Below, piece after piece: positions 1-12,154 of a stretch of 64,000 bases of DNA (position 1 is the stretch's first letter; every line of letters begins with the position of its first letter). The stretch comes from Unio delphinus. Taxonomy: Eukaryota > Mollusca > Bivalvia > Unionida > Unionidae. A program made the position numbers and the translations under genes. The notes below the pieces were generated by a model. The model searched no databases. It was not told the origin of the DNA and worked only from the letters and a program-made list of their open reading frames with translations. The stretch spans positions 1,616,501 to 1,680,500 of the forward strand of contig JAQISU010000119.1 of NCBI GenBank assembly GCA_029339505.1. Reading direction: 5' to 3'.

Positions 1-3000
1 GTGCCATTCAATATAAATCAATTCTTACCCCATGATAACTAAGTAAAATGTGCCATTCAGTACAAATCAATTCATACTCCATGATAACTAAGTAAAATGT
101 GCCATTCAGTATAAATCAATTCTTACTCCATGATAACTAAGTAAAATGTGTCATTCAGTAGAAATCAATTCTTACTCCATGATAACTAAGTAAAATGTGC
201 CATTAAGTATAAATCAATTCTTACTCCATGATAACTAAGTAAAATGTGCCATTCAATATAAATCAATTCTTACCCCATGATAACTAAGTAAAATGTGCCA
301 TTCAGTATAAATCAACTCATACTCCATGATAACTAAGTAAAATGTGCCATTCAGTATAAATCAATTCTTACTCCATGATAACTAAGTAAAATGTTTCATT
401 CAGTATAAATCAATTCTTACTCCATGATAACTAAGTAAAATGAGCCATTCAATACAAATCAATTCTTACTCCATGATAACTAAGTAAAATGTGCCATTCA
501 GTATAAATCAATTCTTACCCAATGATAACTAAGTAAAATGTGCCATTCAGTATAAATCACTTCTTACTCCATGATAACTAAGTAAAATGTGCCATTCAGT
601 ATAAATCAATTCTTACTCCATGATAACTAAGTAAAATGTGCCATTCAGTATAAATCAATTCTTACTCCATGATAACTAAGTGAAATGTGCCATTAAGTAT
701 AAATCAATTCTCACTCCATGATAACTAAGTCAAATGTGCCATTCAGTATAAATCAATTCTACTCCATGATAACTAAGTAAAATGTGCCATTCAGTATAAA
801 TCAATTCTTACTCCATGATAACTAAGTAAAATTTGCCATTCAGTATAAATCAATTCTTACTCCATGATAACTAAGTAAAATGTGCCATTCAGTATAAATC
901 AATTCTTACTCCATGCTAACTTTAGTAAAATGTGCCATTCAGTAGAAATCAATTCTACTCCATGATAACTAAGTAAAATGTGCCATTCAGTAGAAATCAA
1001 TTCTTACTCCATGATAACTAAGTAAAATGTGCCATTAAGTATAAATCAATTCTTACTCCATGATAACTAAGTAAAAAGTGCCATTCAGTATAAATCAATT
1101 CTTACTCCAAGATAACTAGGTAAAAAGTGCCATTCAGTAGAAATCAATTCTTACTCCATGATAACTAAGTAAAATGTGCCGTTCAGTATAAATCAATTAT
1201 TACTCCATGATAACTAAGTAAAATGTGCCATTCAGTAGAAATCAATTCTTACTCCATGATAACTAAGTAAAATGTGCCGTTCAGTATAAATCAATTCTTA
1301 CTCCATGATAACTAAGTAAAATGTGCCATTCAATATAAATCTATTCTTACCCCATGATAATTAAGTAAAACGTATCATTCAGTATAAATCAATTCATACT
1401 CCATGATAACTAAGTAAAATGTGCCATTCAGTATAAATCAATTCTTACTCCATGATAACTAAGTAAAATGTGTCATTCAGTAGAAATCAATTCTTACTCC
1501 ATGATAACTAAGTAAAATGTGCCATTCAGTAGAAATCAATTCTTACTCCATGATAACTAAGTAAAATGTGCCATTCAGTATAAATCACTTCTTACCCCAT
1601 GATAACTAAGTAAAATGTGCCATTCAGTATAAATCAATTCATACTCCATGATAACTAAGTAAAATGTGCCATTCAGTATAAATCAATTCTTTCTCCATGA
1701 TAACTAAGTAAAATGTGTCATTCAGTATAAATCAATTCTTACTCCATGATAACTAAGCAAAATGTGTCATTCAGTATAAATCAATTCTTCCTCCATGATA
1801 ACTAATTAAAATGTGCCATTCAGTACAAATCAATTCTTACTCCATGATAACTAAGTAAAATGTGCCATTAAGTATAAATCAATTCTTACTCCATGATAAC
1901 TAAGTAAAATGTGCCATCCAGTATAAATCAATTCTTACTCCATGATAACTAAGTGAAATGTGTCATTAAGTATAAATTAATTCTCACTCCATGATAACTA
2001 AGTAAAATGTGCCATTCAGTATAAATCAATTCTACTCCATGATAACTAAGTAAAATGTGCCATTCAGTATAAATCAATTCTTACTCCATGATAACTAAGT
2101 AAAATTTGCCGTTCAGTATAAATCAATTCTTACTCCATGATAACAAAGTAAAATGTGCCATTCGGTATAAATCAATTCTTACTCCATGATAACTAAGTAA
2201 AATGTGCTATTCAGTATAAATCAATTCTTACTCCATGATAACTAGGTAAAATGTGCCATCCAGTATAAATCAATTCTTACTCCATGATAACTAAGTGAAA
2301 TGTGTCATTAAGTATAAATTAATTCTCACTCCATGATAACTAAGTAAAATGTGCCATTCAGTATAAATCAATTCTACTCCATGATAACTAAGTAAAATGT
2401 GCCATTCAGTATAAATCAATTCTTACTCCATGATAACTAAGTAAAATTTGCCGTTCAGTATAAATCAATTCTTACTCCATGATAACAAAGTAAAATGTGC
2501 CATTCGGTATAAATCAATTCTTACTCCATGATAACTAAGTAAAATGTGCTATTCAGTATAAATCAATTCTTACTCCATGATAACTAAGTAAAATGTGCCA
2601 TTCAGTATAAATCAATTCTTACCCAATGATAACTAAGTAAAATGTGCCATTCAGTAGAAATCAATTCTTACTCCATGATAACTAAGTAAAATGTGCCATT
2701 CACTATAAATCAATTCTTACTCCATGATAACTAAGTAAAATGTACCATTCAGTATAAATCAATTCTTACTCCATGATAACTAAGTAAAATGTGCCATTCA
2801 GTAGAAATCAATTCTTACCCCATGATAACTAAGTAAAATGTGCCATTCAGTAGAAATCAATTATTACTCCATGACAACTAAATAAAATGTGCCATTCAGT
2901 AGAAATCAATTCTTACTCCATGACAACTAAGTAAAATGTGCCATTCAGTAGAAATCAATTCTTACCCCATGGTAACTAAGTAAAATGTGCCATTCAGTAT

Positions 3001-5314
3001 CAATCAATTCTTACTCCATGATAACTAAGTAAAATGTGCCATTCAGTATAAATCAATTCTTACTCCATGATAACTAAGTAAAATGTGCCATTCAGTATAA
3101 ATCAATTCTACTCCATGATAACTAAGTAAAATGTGCCATTCAGTATAAATCAATTCTTACTCCATGATAACTAAGTAAAATGTGCCATTCAGTATAAATC
3201 AATTCTTACTTCATCATAATTAAGTAAAATGTGCCATTCAGTATAAATCAATTCTTACTCCATGATAACTAAGTAAAATGTGCCATTCAGTAGAAATCAA
3301 TTCTTACTCCATGATAAAAAAGTAAAATGTGCCATTCAGTATAAATCAATTCTTACTCCATGATAACTAAGTAAAATGTGCCATTCAGTATAAATCAATT
3401 CTTACTCCATGATAACTAAGTAAAAGGTGCCATTCAGTATAAATCAATTCTTACTCCATGCTAACTAAGTAAAATGTGCCATTCAGTATAAATCAATTCT
3501 TACTCCATGATAACTAATTAAAATGTGCCATTCAGTATAAATCAATTCTTACTCCATGATAACAAAGTAAAATGTGCCATTCAGTATAAATCAATTCTTA
3601 CTCAATGATAACTAAGTAAAATGTGCCATTCAGTATAAATCAATTCTTACTCCATGCTAACTAAGTAAAATGTGCCATTCAGTATAAATCAATTCTTACT
3701 CCATGATAACTAAGTAAAATGTGCCATTCAGTATAAATCAATTCTTACCCCATGATAACTAAGTAAAATGTGCCATTCAGTATAAATCAATTCTTACCCC
3801 ATGATAACTAAGTAAAATGTGCCATTCAGTAGAAATCAATTCTTACTCCATGATAACTAAGTAAAAGTGCCATTCAGTATAAATCAATTCTTACTCCATG
3901 ATAGTTAAGTAAAATGTACCATTCAGTATAAATCAATTCTTACTCCATGATAACTAAGTAAAATGTGCCATTCAGTATAAATCAATTCTTACTCCATGAT
4001 AACAAAGTAAAATGTGCCATTCAGTATAAATCAATTCTTACTCAATGATAACTAAGTAAAATGTGCCATTCAGTATAAATCAATTCTTACTCCATGCTAA
4101 CTAAGTAAAATGTGCCATTCAGTATAAATCAATTCTTACTCCATGATAACTAAGTAAAATATGCCATTCAGTATAAATCAATTCTTACCCCATGATAACT
4201 AAGTAAAATGTGCCATTCAGTATAAATCAATTCTTACCCCATGATAACTAAGTAAAATGTGCCATTCAGTAGAAATCAATTCATACTCCATGATAACTAA
4301 GTAAAATGTGCAATTCAGTATAAATCAATTCTTACTCCATGATAGCTAAGTAAAATGTACCATTCAGTATAAATCAATTCTTACTCCATGATAACTAAGT
4401 AAAATGTGTCATTCAGTATAAATCAATTCTTACCCCATGATAACTAAGTAAAATGTGCCGTTCAGTAGAAATCAATTCTTACTCCATGATAACTAAGTAA
4501 AATGTGCCGTTCAGTATAAATCAATTATTACTCCATGACAACATAGTAAAATGTGCCATTCAGTAGAAATCAATTCTTACTCCATGATAACTAAGTAAAA
4601 TGTGCCATTCAGTATAAATCAATTCTTACCTCATGATAACTAAGTAAAATGTGCCATTCAGTATAAATCAATTCTTACTCCATGATAACTAAGTAAAATG
4701 TGCCATTCAGTATAAATCAATTCTACTCCATGATAACTAAGTAAAATGTGCCATTCAGTATAAATCAATTCTTACTCCATGATAAAAAAGTAAAATGTGC
4801 CATTCAGTATAAATCAATTCTTACTCCATGATAACTAAGTAAAATGTGCCATTCAGTATAAATCAATTCTTACTCCATGATAACTAAGTAAAATGTGCCA
4901 TTCAGTATAAATCAATTCTTACTCCATGATAACTAAGTAAAATGTGCCATTCAGTATAAATCAATTCTTACTCCATGATAACTAAGTAAAATGTGCCATT
5001 CAGTATAAATCAATTCTTACTCCATGATAACTAAGTAAAATGTGCCATTCAGTATAAATCAATTCTTACTCCATGATAACTAAGTAAAATGTGCCATTCA
5101 GTATAAATCAATTCTTACTTCATAATAATTAAGTAAAATGTGCCATTCAGTATAAATCAATTCTTACTCCATGATAACTAAGTAAAATGTGCCATTCAGT
5201 ATAAATCAATTCTTACTCCATGATAACAAAGTAAAATGTGCCATTCAGTATAAATCAATTCTTACTTCATGATAACTAAGTAAAATGTGCCATTCAGTAT
5301 AAATCAATTCTTAC
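1..5314. repeat. 49-bp minisatellite, about 108 copies
   Basis: Contiguous head-to-tail units with a modal period of 49 bp (some 48 from a lost t in 'caattctactcc'). Each unit contains 'cttactccatgataacta'. On the minus strand the unit reads 'atcatggagtaagaattg', the same as the exon/intron junction at 5315. The array is the start of the intron downstream of that exon and runs off the left edge. Blocks have been copied within it: a seven-unit block near 1913 recurs near 2255 (342 bp), and a nine-unit block near 3561 recurs near 4001 (440 bp). There are no unique spacers, so it is not CRISPR-like. Confidence 0.97.
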
Positions 5315-5374
5315 TCCATGATAAAATTGGTTGTGTCTCCTCTTCATTTTCAGTAGGTTCAGCATGGACAGTCA
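5315..5374 (-). CDS. TNF receptor-like gene, cytoplasmic exon (last visible)
   Basis: A 60-nt exon between acceptor 'gattcattag' and donor 'gtaagaattg'. It starts with two bases that complete a codon begun in the exon at 9005-9070 and ends with one base of the next codon. It encodes about 20 acidic residues including 'HAEPTENEEETQPILSW'. It is placed in the gene because the phase fits and because exon and flanks resemble the 9005-9070 exon and its flanks. The last nine bases and the donor are the seed of the 49-bp array at 1-5314. The next exon would lie left of the window. It has no domain of its own, so RNA evidence matters. Confidence 0.55.
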
Positions 5375-5424
5375 CTAATGAATCAAAAAATTTGAAAAAT
5401 TGTCTTTTTAATCTGCAGCTCACT

Positions 5425-5695
5425 ACCTAACAAATGATGTTACTTTAAAAGCGTGTATGCAAATTGTGTTATACATTTCTTACCTAACAAATAATGTTAC
5501 TTTATATACATGCATACAAATTGTGTTATACATTTCTTACCTAACAAATGATGTTACTTTAAATACATGCATACAAATTGTGTTATACATTTCTTACCTA
5601 ACAAATGATGTTACTTTAAAGGCATGCATACACATTGTGTTATACATTTACTTTAAAGGCATGCATACAAATTGTGTTATACATTTCTTTCATTG
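5425..5695. repeat. 57-bp minisatellite, four units plus a partial
   Basis: Units start at about 5425, 5482, 5539 and 5596, each with 'acctaacaaatgatgttact'; a truncated copy follows. A single diverged unit is found at about 9113-9170, at the matching place beside the other cytoplasmic exon, so the array looks like a local expansion. The 79-codon open frame here is a by-product of a period divisible by three. From 5700 to 6060 there is no gene; 5740-5830 resembles 9215-9295. Confidence 0.9.
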
Positions 5696-6065
5696 AAATA
5701 CTGACTCAATCATTGGCATGCAATAAAATAATTACATTGATTCTTCGAGTAACTGAGTTTAAATGTCATTATTGTACAACTTAGAAGGTAATCTTATTTT
5801 TCATAGTCCAGACTATGTCAAATGTTGTGTTCTTTGCATACCCATTGACTCCAAGTAACACTAACAGGTGAATATATCAGATCCTTCATCACCGTCAGAT
5901 GATGTTACAAATACAACTTCAGTCATTTTTTTTAAAGCTATCAATATCACATAGAAATATAAAGGGCATTTAAGATTCTACTGGCTTGCCTGACTTTATA
6001 AAGTGTACAAATACTTTGATTTATGCTTTTTGAGTTAACACCAGTTTTTAGTGCAAGATGGCCAC

Positions 6066-6203
6066 CAGAAAATCCTGGTAAAAACTGCCAGTATAGAAAA
6101 TCCTGGTAAAAACCGCCAGTATAGAAAATCCTGGTTAAAAAACCCACCAGTATAGAAAATCCTGGTAAAAACTGCCAGTATAGAAAATCCTGGTAAAAAC
6201 CGC
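6066..6203. repeat. 28-bp minisatellite, about 5 copies
   Basis: Units contain 'agaaaatcctggtaaaaac' and 'gccagtat'. Intronic, no coding signal. Confidence 0.9.
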
Positions 6204-6215
6204 ATTATATAGATT

Positions 6216-6672
6216 ATAACATGTTGGAAATGAATGATTATAACACATCAGAAGTGAATGATTATAACATCTTGGAAGTGAATGACTAAAACATGTTGGA
6301 AGTAAATGATTATAACATGTCAGAAATGAATGATTATAACATATCAGAAGTGAATGATTATAACATCTTGGAAGTGAATGACTATAACATGCTGGAAGTG
6401 AATGATTATAACATGTCAGAAATGAATGATTATAACATGTCAGAAGTGAATGATTATAACATGTTGGAAGTGAATAATTATAGCATGTTGGAAGTAAATG
6501 ATTATAACATGTCAGAAGTGAATGATTATAACATGGTGGAAGTGAAGAATTATAAAATGTTGGAAGTGAATGATTATAACATGTATGAAATGAATGATTA
6601 TAACATATTGGAAGTGAATGATTATAACATATCTGAAGTGAATGATTATAACATGTTTGAAGTGAATACTTG
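6216..6672. repeat. 24-bp minisatellite, about 19 copies
   Basis: Units contain 'gaagtgaatgattataaca'. Because 24 is divisible by three it gives an open frame of an eight-residue peptide (MLEVNDYN-like) for 126 codons. There is no splice context, so I read it as non-coding. Confidence 0.92.
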
Positions 6673-6689
6673 AATGGTCTTCACATACT

Positions 6690-8241
6690 ATAAATAAAAA
6701 AACAAGGAAATGTATTTTTTTGTCCTACACAATATTTTAATTTACAAGTTTTAAAGGTTTAAAACAAGTAATGTTATTATTTGTCCCTATATTATATTTA
6801 AATTTACAAGTTTTAAAGGTTTAAAACAAGGACATGTATTATTTTGTCCTACACAATATTATAATTTACAAGTTTTAAAGGTTTGAAACAAGGAAATGTA
6901 TTATTTTGTCCTACACAATATTATAATTTACAAGTTTTAAAGGTTTGAAACAAGGAAATGTATTATTTTGTCCTACACAATATTATAATTTACAAGTTTT
7001 AAAGGTTTAATACAAGGAAATGTATTATTTTGTCCTACACAATATTTCAATTTACAAGTTTTAAAGGTTTAATACAAGGAACTGTATTATTTTGTCCTAC
7101 ACAATATTTCAATTTACAAGTTTTAAAGGTTTAATACAAGGAACTGTATTATTTTGTCCTACACAATATTTCAATTTACAAGTTTGAAGGGTTTAAAACA
7201 AGGAAATGTATTATTTTGTCATACACAATATTTAAATTTACAAATTTTAAATGTTTAAAACAAGGAAATGTATTATTTTGTCCTACACAATATTTAAATT
7301 TACAAGTTTTAAAGGTTTAAAACAAGGAAATGTATTATTTTGTCCTACACAATATTTCAATTTACAAGTTTTAAAGGTTTGAAACAAGGAAATGTATTAT
7401 TTTGTCCTACACAATATTTCAATTTACAAGTTTTAAAGGTTTGAAACAAGGAAATGTATTACTTTGTCCTACACAATATTTTAATTTCCAAGTTTTAAAG
7501 GTTTAACACAGGGAAATGTATTATTTTGTCCTACACAATATTTTAATGTACAAGTTTTAAAGGTTTAAAACAAGGAAATGTATTATTTTGTCCTACACAA
7601 TATTTCAATTTACAAGTTTTAAAGGTTTAAAACAAGGACATGTATTACTTTGTCCTACACAATATTTTAATTTCCAAGTTTTAAAGGTTTAACACAGGGA
7701 AATGTATTATTTTGTCCTACACAATATTTTAATTTACAAGTTTTAAAGGTTTAAAACAAGGAAATGTATTATTTTGTCCTACACAATATTTCAATTTACA
7801 AGTTTTAAAGTTTAAAACAAGGAAATGTATTATTTTTCCCTATACTATATTTCAATTTACAAGTTTTAAAGGTTTAAAACAAGTAAAGTTATTATTTGTC
7901 CCTATATTATATTTAAATTTACAAGTTTTAAAGGTTTAAAACAAGGAAATGTATTATTTTGTCCTACACAATATTTCAATTTACAAGTTTTAAAGGTTTA
8001 ATACATGGAAATGTATTATTTTGTCCTACACAATATTTAAATTTACAAGTTTTAAAGGTTTGAAACAAGGAAATGTATTATTTTGTCCTACACAATATTT
8101 CAATTTACAAGTTTTAAAGGTTTAAAACAAGGAAATGTATTATTTTGTCCAACACAATATTTCAATTTACAAGTTTTAAAGGTTTAAAACAAGGAAATGT
8201 ATTATTTTGTCCCACACAATATTTCAATTTACAAGTTTTAA
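6690..8241. repeat. 62-bp minisatellite, about 25 copies (left part)
   Basis: Period 62 bp (for example 7201 to 7263). Units contain 'tttacaagttttaaaggttt' and 'ttttgtcctacacaatat'. The array is interrupted by the MITE at 8242-8868 and resumes at 8869-8935. Confidence 0.95.
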
Positions 8242-8868
8242 CACATTAACCCCTAGCAACGACTTTACGGGGTATGAGGTAGTAGCCTACTTCCATGGTC
8301 TGTAGCGTCAAGTTCATACATGATACACTAAAGTGGGTGGTATCATTGAAAAGTAGACAGATGTAGCTTTACAATGATAGCAAGTAATCTGGACATTTTA
8401 ATTGCATTACAAAATACGGAGGGAAAAACCGAAGTTTTTGGACCCGTTTTTTTTCATCCAAAAATCGCCCATGCTCGGATTCCGAATTTGTGTCCAGATT
8501 TTAGACTTTATGACCTCAGATCTACAGAAGACCAGTCTGAGACGCACACAGACAGGTGAACTTGTGCAAAAAGTAGGATAAGGTGGACATTTTGAATAAA
8601 GAGTCTTCTACATACTAAAATTATGGGTCCGTTAAGCAAAAAGAAAAAAAAAAAAAAAAAAAAAAAAAGGAGTCCGATTTTTGCCCTTCTGCTCATGCGC
8701 CAGCAAACTAACCAATGAAAAACATTTCCTGTATCATTAACAACCATTTGTCTAACGGATTATTGATTGGAAATCGATGTATTACGATGTATTCCGAAAT
8801 AGTCCCCAAAATGTGTTTCCTACTCGCATTTCATGCGAAAACAGCAAAAACCTCTAGGGGTTAATGTG
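8242..8868. mobile_element. piggyBac-like MITE with TTAA target duplication
   Basis: A 627-bp insertion bounded by perfect 15-bp inverted repeats: 'cacattaacccctag' at 8242-8256 and its reverse complement at 8854-8868. TTAA lies on both sides (8238-8241 and 8869-8872) and is part of the 62-bp array unit, so the empty site is obvious. TTAA duplication is typical of the piggyBac superfamily. No transposase is present; the 61- and 79-codon frames inside are not recognisable, and there is an internal poly-A run near 8645. A non-autonomous copy. Confidence 0.88.
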
Positions 8869-8935
8869 TTAAAGGTTTAAAACAAGGAAATGTATTATTT
8901 TTCCCTACACAATATTTCAGTTTACAAGTTTTAAA
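8869..8935. repeat. 62-bp minisatellite, right remnant
   Basis: The array unit resumes in phase directly after the MITE ('ttaaaggtttaaaacaagg') and ends with 'tttacaagttttaaa'. Confidence 0.9.
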
Positions 8936-9004
8936 TATGAAGGCTGTATTGCATGTATCATTTGAAAAATATAACAAGTAAAATCAGGCAAACTTAATTC
9001 TTAC

Positions 9005-9070
9005 CTAATGGTAACATTTCTTGTTCCTCCATTTCAATTCCAGCTGTATTTTTACCATTCTCTTGAAAAT
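9005..9070 (-). CDS. TNF receptor-like gene, first cytoplasmic exon
   Basis: A 66-nt exon with acceptor 'caatattttag' and donor 'gtaagaatta'. It takes one base from the transmembrane exon (16966-17078) and leaves one base for the next, so both flanking introns are phase 1. It encodes about 22 acidic residues including 'NTAGIEMEEQEMLPL'. It follows the membrane-spanning exon directly, so it lies in the cytoplasmic tail. No signalling motif is recognised with confidence. Exon, donor and about 220 bp of upstream intron resemble those of the 5315-5374 exon, suggesting an ancient tandem duplication. Confidence 0.65.
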   Translation of the reverse strand: MFKRMVKIQLELKWRNKKCYH

Positions 9071-9409
9071 CTAAAATATTGAAAAAATGTTTAAAGAAAT
9101 TGTTTGAAGTTAATTACCTAACAAATAATCTTAATTTTAAAGCAAGTATATAAACTGTGGTATTAATTTCCTAATTAAGTTATGGCCTAAATGCAGGGAC
9201 CAAAAGTGACTCATCCAGTGAGTAACTGAAATCAAATCATTATATGACCCGAAAGGTTACCATTCTGTTTCTTGTCCAGACTATGTCATGAGTTTTCAGC
9301 ATGTTAATTCATCACCAACACGTATATGTATTAGAACTGGACTGATGTTAACATACAACCTAGTTTTTTCAGTTATTACCTGACATTGTCAACCTCATAT
9401 TTGAATATG

Positions 9410-9655
9410 TTGTTGTTGTAAGGTTTAATGTAATTTTTCGACACATGATAGGCTAGACATGGTGGCCAGTATTAATGGTGGATGAAGAAACCAGGAAACC
9501 CCTTGTAAAGAACCACCAACCCGTGAGAAATTACTGGCAAGCTTTTCCACATACCCACATTGACCAAATCTGAGAATCAAACCCACTCAGACAGAGACGA
9601 GATGGCAGTGATTCAAACAGAAAGCACTATAGACCACTTGGCCACTCGGGGCCCC
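9410..9655 (-). mobile_element. tRNA-derived SINE, family A, copy 1
   Basis: Read on the minus strand it begins near 9655 with an A-box-like 'agtggccaagtggtct', has a B-box-like 'tgggtttgattctc' near 9571, and ends in a short (AAC)n tail ('gttgttgttgt' on the plus strand at 9411). A second copy at 37722-37969 matches along its length, showing that it is dispersed. From 9660 to 10240 I see only AT-rich intron. Confidence 0.75.
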
Positions 9656-10254
9656 CATACGTGAATATATAAGCTATATAAGATTCTACTCGCTCACCTT
9701 ATGTTCAGAATATAAATTCATGATCAAGCATGAATCATTTACATCTGAAAAAAAACAAGATGCCTTTTCATCTGCTTCCCTACTGATTCTTCATCTGTCT
9801 CTCTGCTAACCTGTTACTTTATTCGTCTGTTCTAAATCTTGTAAATGTTTGTAAAAAAAATACTAATGGGGGAGAATTTTTTTAATTTTTTTTATTAAGA
9901 TGTATTTTCATCCCCTGATTATACATGGTTTCACTAAATGTATATAATATTTATTGAACATTAAAAACTTACTGAGTAATATTGATCCATATTTGTTTAA
10001 AAAGTTACTATTAATACTGCACTAAACTAAACTATATCATTAATGCAACAAGAAATCAGAAGATTAAAAGTGATATAAAAATGCAGCAGACATTTAGTTA
10101 TTGTTATTGATGGAAGGATTTATCAATCCTAGAAAAAAATATATCCACCACCACAAGCGGCATCACTTTATTTAAGTTTTGCAAATGGCTACTTTTCTCT
10201 GAGACTAGTATGCATTTGATACAGACTGGTATGCATTTGATGCAGAATGATTCC

Positions 10255-11590
10255 TCAACTTCATCATCATCATCAGTCTCTTGACCTAGTGTGGTCATTG
10301 AGACACTGTGCTGCTGAACATCTGACCAAATCTCTCCACTTGTCTCGATCATGTGCCAATGCCTGTGTCTCCGCAAAACATTTCCTGGTCCATTCTGTGA
10401 TGTTGTCAGTCCAAGTTTTTCTCTATTTAGCTCTCTTTCTGCCATCCTGGACACTGCCATGCAGTACTGTTGTGGATAAACTGTTGGCTCTAGTGACATA
10501 GCCATACCATTTCAACTATCTCTTTGACAGTGGTGAGGAGGTCTTCATAATGGCCTACTTTGTGTCTGATGGTATTATGCACTTCTTCATTTGTGATGAT
10601 TCTGTTGCATCTCATTTCAAGTGCCTGGATTCTACATTTTAATTCTGCTGTCAGGGTCCAGGCCTCACATGAATACAGAAACATTGAGATGACTAGTGCT
10701 AACAATAGTCTGATTTTAGTTTTCAGACATATATTTGTCTCTCCAGATGGGTCTTAGCCTTGACATAGCTGCCATTGTTTGTACTGCTCATGACAAAATT
10801 TCTGCTATTGATCCCTCTTCGGTGATTATAGAATCAAGATATTTGAACTGGCCCACTGTTTCCATTCCTGTCCTCTGACTTTAATCTTGGTTTTGATTTC
10901 TTTTTGCCACTATTTGTCATCAGCTTTGTCTTCTTGGCATTTATCTCCATGTCAAATCTGGAAGATATTTAATCCAGGTTCTTCACTAAGGTAGCAAGCT
11001 TGTCTGCACTGCCTTCCAGCCCATCAATGTTGTCTGCAAAGCATAGGTCGGTGATGTTAACACCCTCCAATGCTGACTGTCCCACAGTGGTTTTCCAGGG
11101 CTTCACTCATGATGCACTCTAAGTAGATGTTGGAAAGCGTGGGTGACAGGAGACAGCCTTGATGTACTCCAACTGTTGTCTTGAACCAGTCCCCCACAGA
11201 ACCTTGAGCATAAACTGCACTGGTAGCCTTGGTGTAAAGCTGCTTGATGTTGTTGGTCAGCTTTTGACCCATGTTGTACTTCTTCATTGTGGCCCACAAT
11301 GCCTCATGCCACACTCTGTCAAAAGCCTTTTTGAAATCTATAAACACATGATAGATGTCTTGTTGATGTTGTGAGTACTTTTGTGAGTGCTTCTTCAACT
11401 CCAGAACCCTGCCTGTTCTTCACCAATTATTTCTTCTGCTTGTGGGTTCAGTATGTTCAAGATGATCTTCAGAATCACCTTACTAGTATGGCTGATCAAA
11501 CTGATAGTTCTGTAATTTTGGCACAGCTAGAGATTGACATATTGCCTTGGTCACTGATTGATGGTATTGGTCAACTTACTTTCACTATAT
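10255..11590 (-). mobile_element. Degenerate non-LTR retrotransposon (LINE) fragment
   Basis: Minus-strand frames match a LINE reverse transcriptase in order. Near 11390-11480 is a thumb-proximal piece with 'EEQAG', then 'FIDFKKAFDRVWHEALW' and 'GVHQGCLLSPTLSNIYL' in 11057-11398, then the C-terminal region in 10490-10705 ('YSCEAWTL') and 10104-10505. The catalytic YxDD segment is not intact: frames break between 11050 and 10700. The 3' end carries a short (GAT)n tail at about 10258-10275, unlike the (GATT)n tail of the LINE at 12155-14262, so the two are different families. The 5' part is truncated. No activity is expected. Confidence 0.85.
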
Positions 11591-11865
11591 AAAATGCTTC
11601 ATACCCTTAATCATGTTATAACCTTTGAATTTTGCAATGTAAGATATCATTCTGCTATCACAAAGTCAAGATGATAAAGTACTGGATCAGTTTATAATTA
11701 GATCCCTTAACATTATTAACAGGAAACAAGAAGTCCAGTTAATCCTTGTATTACTCAACATTTCAATGATGATTAACCAGATCACTAAAAATGTCTTTTG
11801 TTAGAAAGCCCATATTGTAAGAAGTCTTATGGTGAAAACATTGTATGAAGAAACTATAAGAATGA

Positions 11866-12154
11866 GATTTTAAAGATGGCTGTCATGATGACCATACTTG
11901 ATATAGGATCAGCCATCTAGAGAGTTGACATTATAAAAAGTCTTTTAAAGATGGCTGTCATGATGACTATACCGGATTTATGATCAACCATCCAGAGAGT
12001 TGACATTATAAAATGTCTTTTAAAGATGGCTGTTATTAACAACCATACTGGGTTTAGGATCAACCATCCAGAGAGTTGACATTATAAACTGTCTTTTAAA
12101 GATGGCTGTCATGGTGACCATACTGGATTTAGGATCAACCATCCAGAGAGTTGA
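11866..12154. repeat. About 75-bp minisatellite, left part
   Basis: About four units containing 'tttaaagatggctgtcatga' and 'atccagagagttgacatt'. Interrupted by the LINE at 12155-14262; resumes at 14263. From 11591 to 11865 nothing recognisable. Confidence 0.9.

Noticed and set aside
1..5314. CRISPR-like array
   Set aside because: Units are contiguous and near identical with no unique spacers, and the context is a eukaryotic intron.
8374..8559. 61-codon ORF inside the piggyBac-like MITE
   Set aside because: Too short, no transposase resemblance, and the element is non-autonomous.
10247..10757. Plus-strand ORFs over the LINE fragment (84 and 65 codons)
   Set aside because: Shadows of the minus-strand LINE coding region.
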